From contig CM051005.1 in NCBI GenBank assembly GCA_027704905.1, positions 18,386,777 through 18,450,776 of the forward strand: a stretch of 64,000 bases of DNA. Direction: 5' to 3'. The notes below the pieces were generated by a model that ran no database searches, was not told where the DNA came from, and worked only from the letters and a program-made list of their open reading frames with translations. This document shows positions 63,512 to 64,000 of this stretch, in pieces. The position numbers and the translations under genes are program-made. The stretch comes from Muraenolepis orangiensis. Lineage: Eukaryota > Chordata > Actinopteri > Gadiformes > Muraenolepididae. Numbering within the stretch: position 1 is the first letter of the stretch; every line of letters starts with the position of its first letter.

Positions 63512-64000
63512 TTGGGTAAGGCTTCAACACCCATAGCCATAAAGTGCCTGGATAAACTGGTCATATTACACATAAACTTTTCCATCCCCGACTCCCTGGA
63601 ACCACTCCAGTTTGCATACAGACCAAACAGGTCTGTAGACGACGCCATTTCCCTGGCACTACACACGGCCCTGCAAGCACGTAGACAGGAGGGACACCTA
63701 CGTCAGACTGCTGTTCTTTGACTACAGCTCAGTGTTCAACACCATTGTTCCCTCCAAGTTGGTCCTGAAACTGAGGGATCTAGGTCTGGGCTGGTACATC
63801 TGTAACTGGATTATGGACTTCCTGACGGGCAGGCCTCAAGTGGTGAAGATTGGAAACAACATCTCATCCACTCTGGTCCTCAACACCGGAGCATCCCAAG
63901 GCTGCTGCCTCAGTCCCCGGCTGTACTCGCTGTACACACATGACTGTACTGCCACGCACAGCAATAATCGGATTATCAAGTTTGCATACGCACCACAGTC
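63512..64000 (+). pseudogene. LINE reverse transcriptase fragment, cut by window edge
   Basis: The plus frame 63512-63721 reads SIPDSLEPLQFAYRPNRSVD and DAISLALHTAL. After a frameshift near 63690 it continues FDYSSVFNTIVPSKLVLKL, NWIMDFLTGRPQVVKIGNN, LNTGASQGCCLSPRLYSLYT and a degraded FADD box (FAYAP) at the edge. These are the RT palm blocks of a fish non-LTR element (L2/Rex-like). The frameshift and the loss of the catalytic Asp pair show it is inactive. Confidence 0.9.

Overview
This window is vertebrate nuclear DNA, most likely from a ray-finned fish. The reasons are introns with canonical GT/AG borders, long dinucleotide microsatellites (many over 100 bp), hAT, pogo and LINE remnants of the kinds common in fish genomes, and two multi-exon genes whose exon phases can be followed through. 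No prokaryotic features were seen.

Layout. Positions 1-120 (minus) hold the first 40 codons of an unrecognised secreted peptide, cut by the window edge. From about 0.6 to 18.7 kb there is no recognisable host gene. That stretch holds purine-rich and CA/GT/GA arrays, a nested transposon (a pogo/Tigger element inside a hAT element, 3136-6725, with an intact 8-bp target duplication), an inverted pair of dispersed repeats, perfect palindromes and a 32-bp minisatellite. From 18873 to 26456 (plus) lies a nine-exon gene for a KANK-family protein, best matched to KANK4: KN motif, coiled coils and C-terminal ankyrin repeats, about 896 aa. From 60513 down to 30333 (minus) lie fourteen consecutive exons of an LDL-receptor-family gene, best matched to LRP8/ApoER2: LA repeats, EGF-A/B, YWTD propeller, EGF-C, O-glycosylation exon, transmembrane segment and a tail with FDNPVY. 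Its 5' exons (signal peptide and first LA repeats) are not in the window. The two genes converge tail to tail. Between them sits a short plus-strand fragment like the C-terminus of SMC6, broken by a frameshift. The right edge (63.5-64.0 kb) carries a LINE reverse-transcriptase fragment.

The two genes have separate known roles. KANK proteins act at talin/liprin cortical adhesion sites, and LRP8 is an endocytic and Reelin-signalling receptor. Human KANK4 and LRP8 are both on chromosome 1p, so their closeness here fits retained linkage.

The more unusual observations are: a 43-bp minisatellite in kank4 that repeats the end of an exon together with its splice donor; dinucleotide arrays placed directly at splice sites and biased in strand with transcription; a palindromic minisatellite and a tandem 1.4-kb duplication ending in a palindrome inside lrp8 introns; a His/Gly-rich extension of the LRP8 tail; and a small hAT element that encodes only a BED finger. 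I found no clear evidence of a wholly new biological system. The sequence supports unusual architecture rather than a new pathway.
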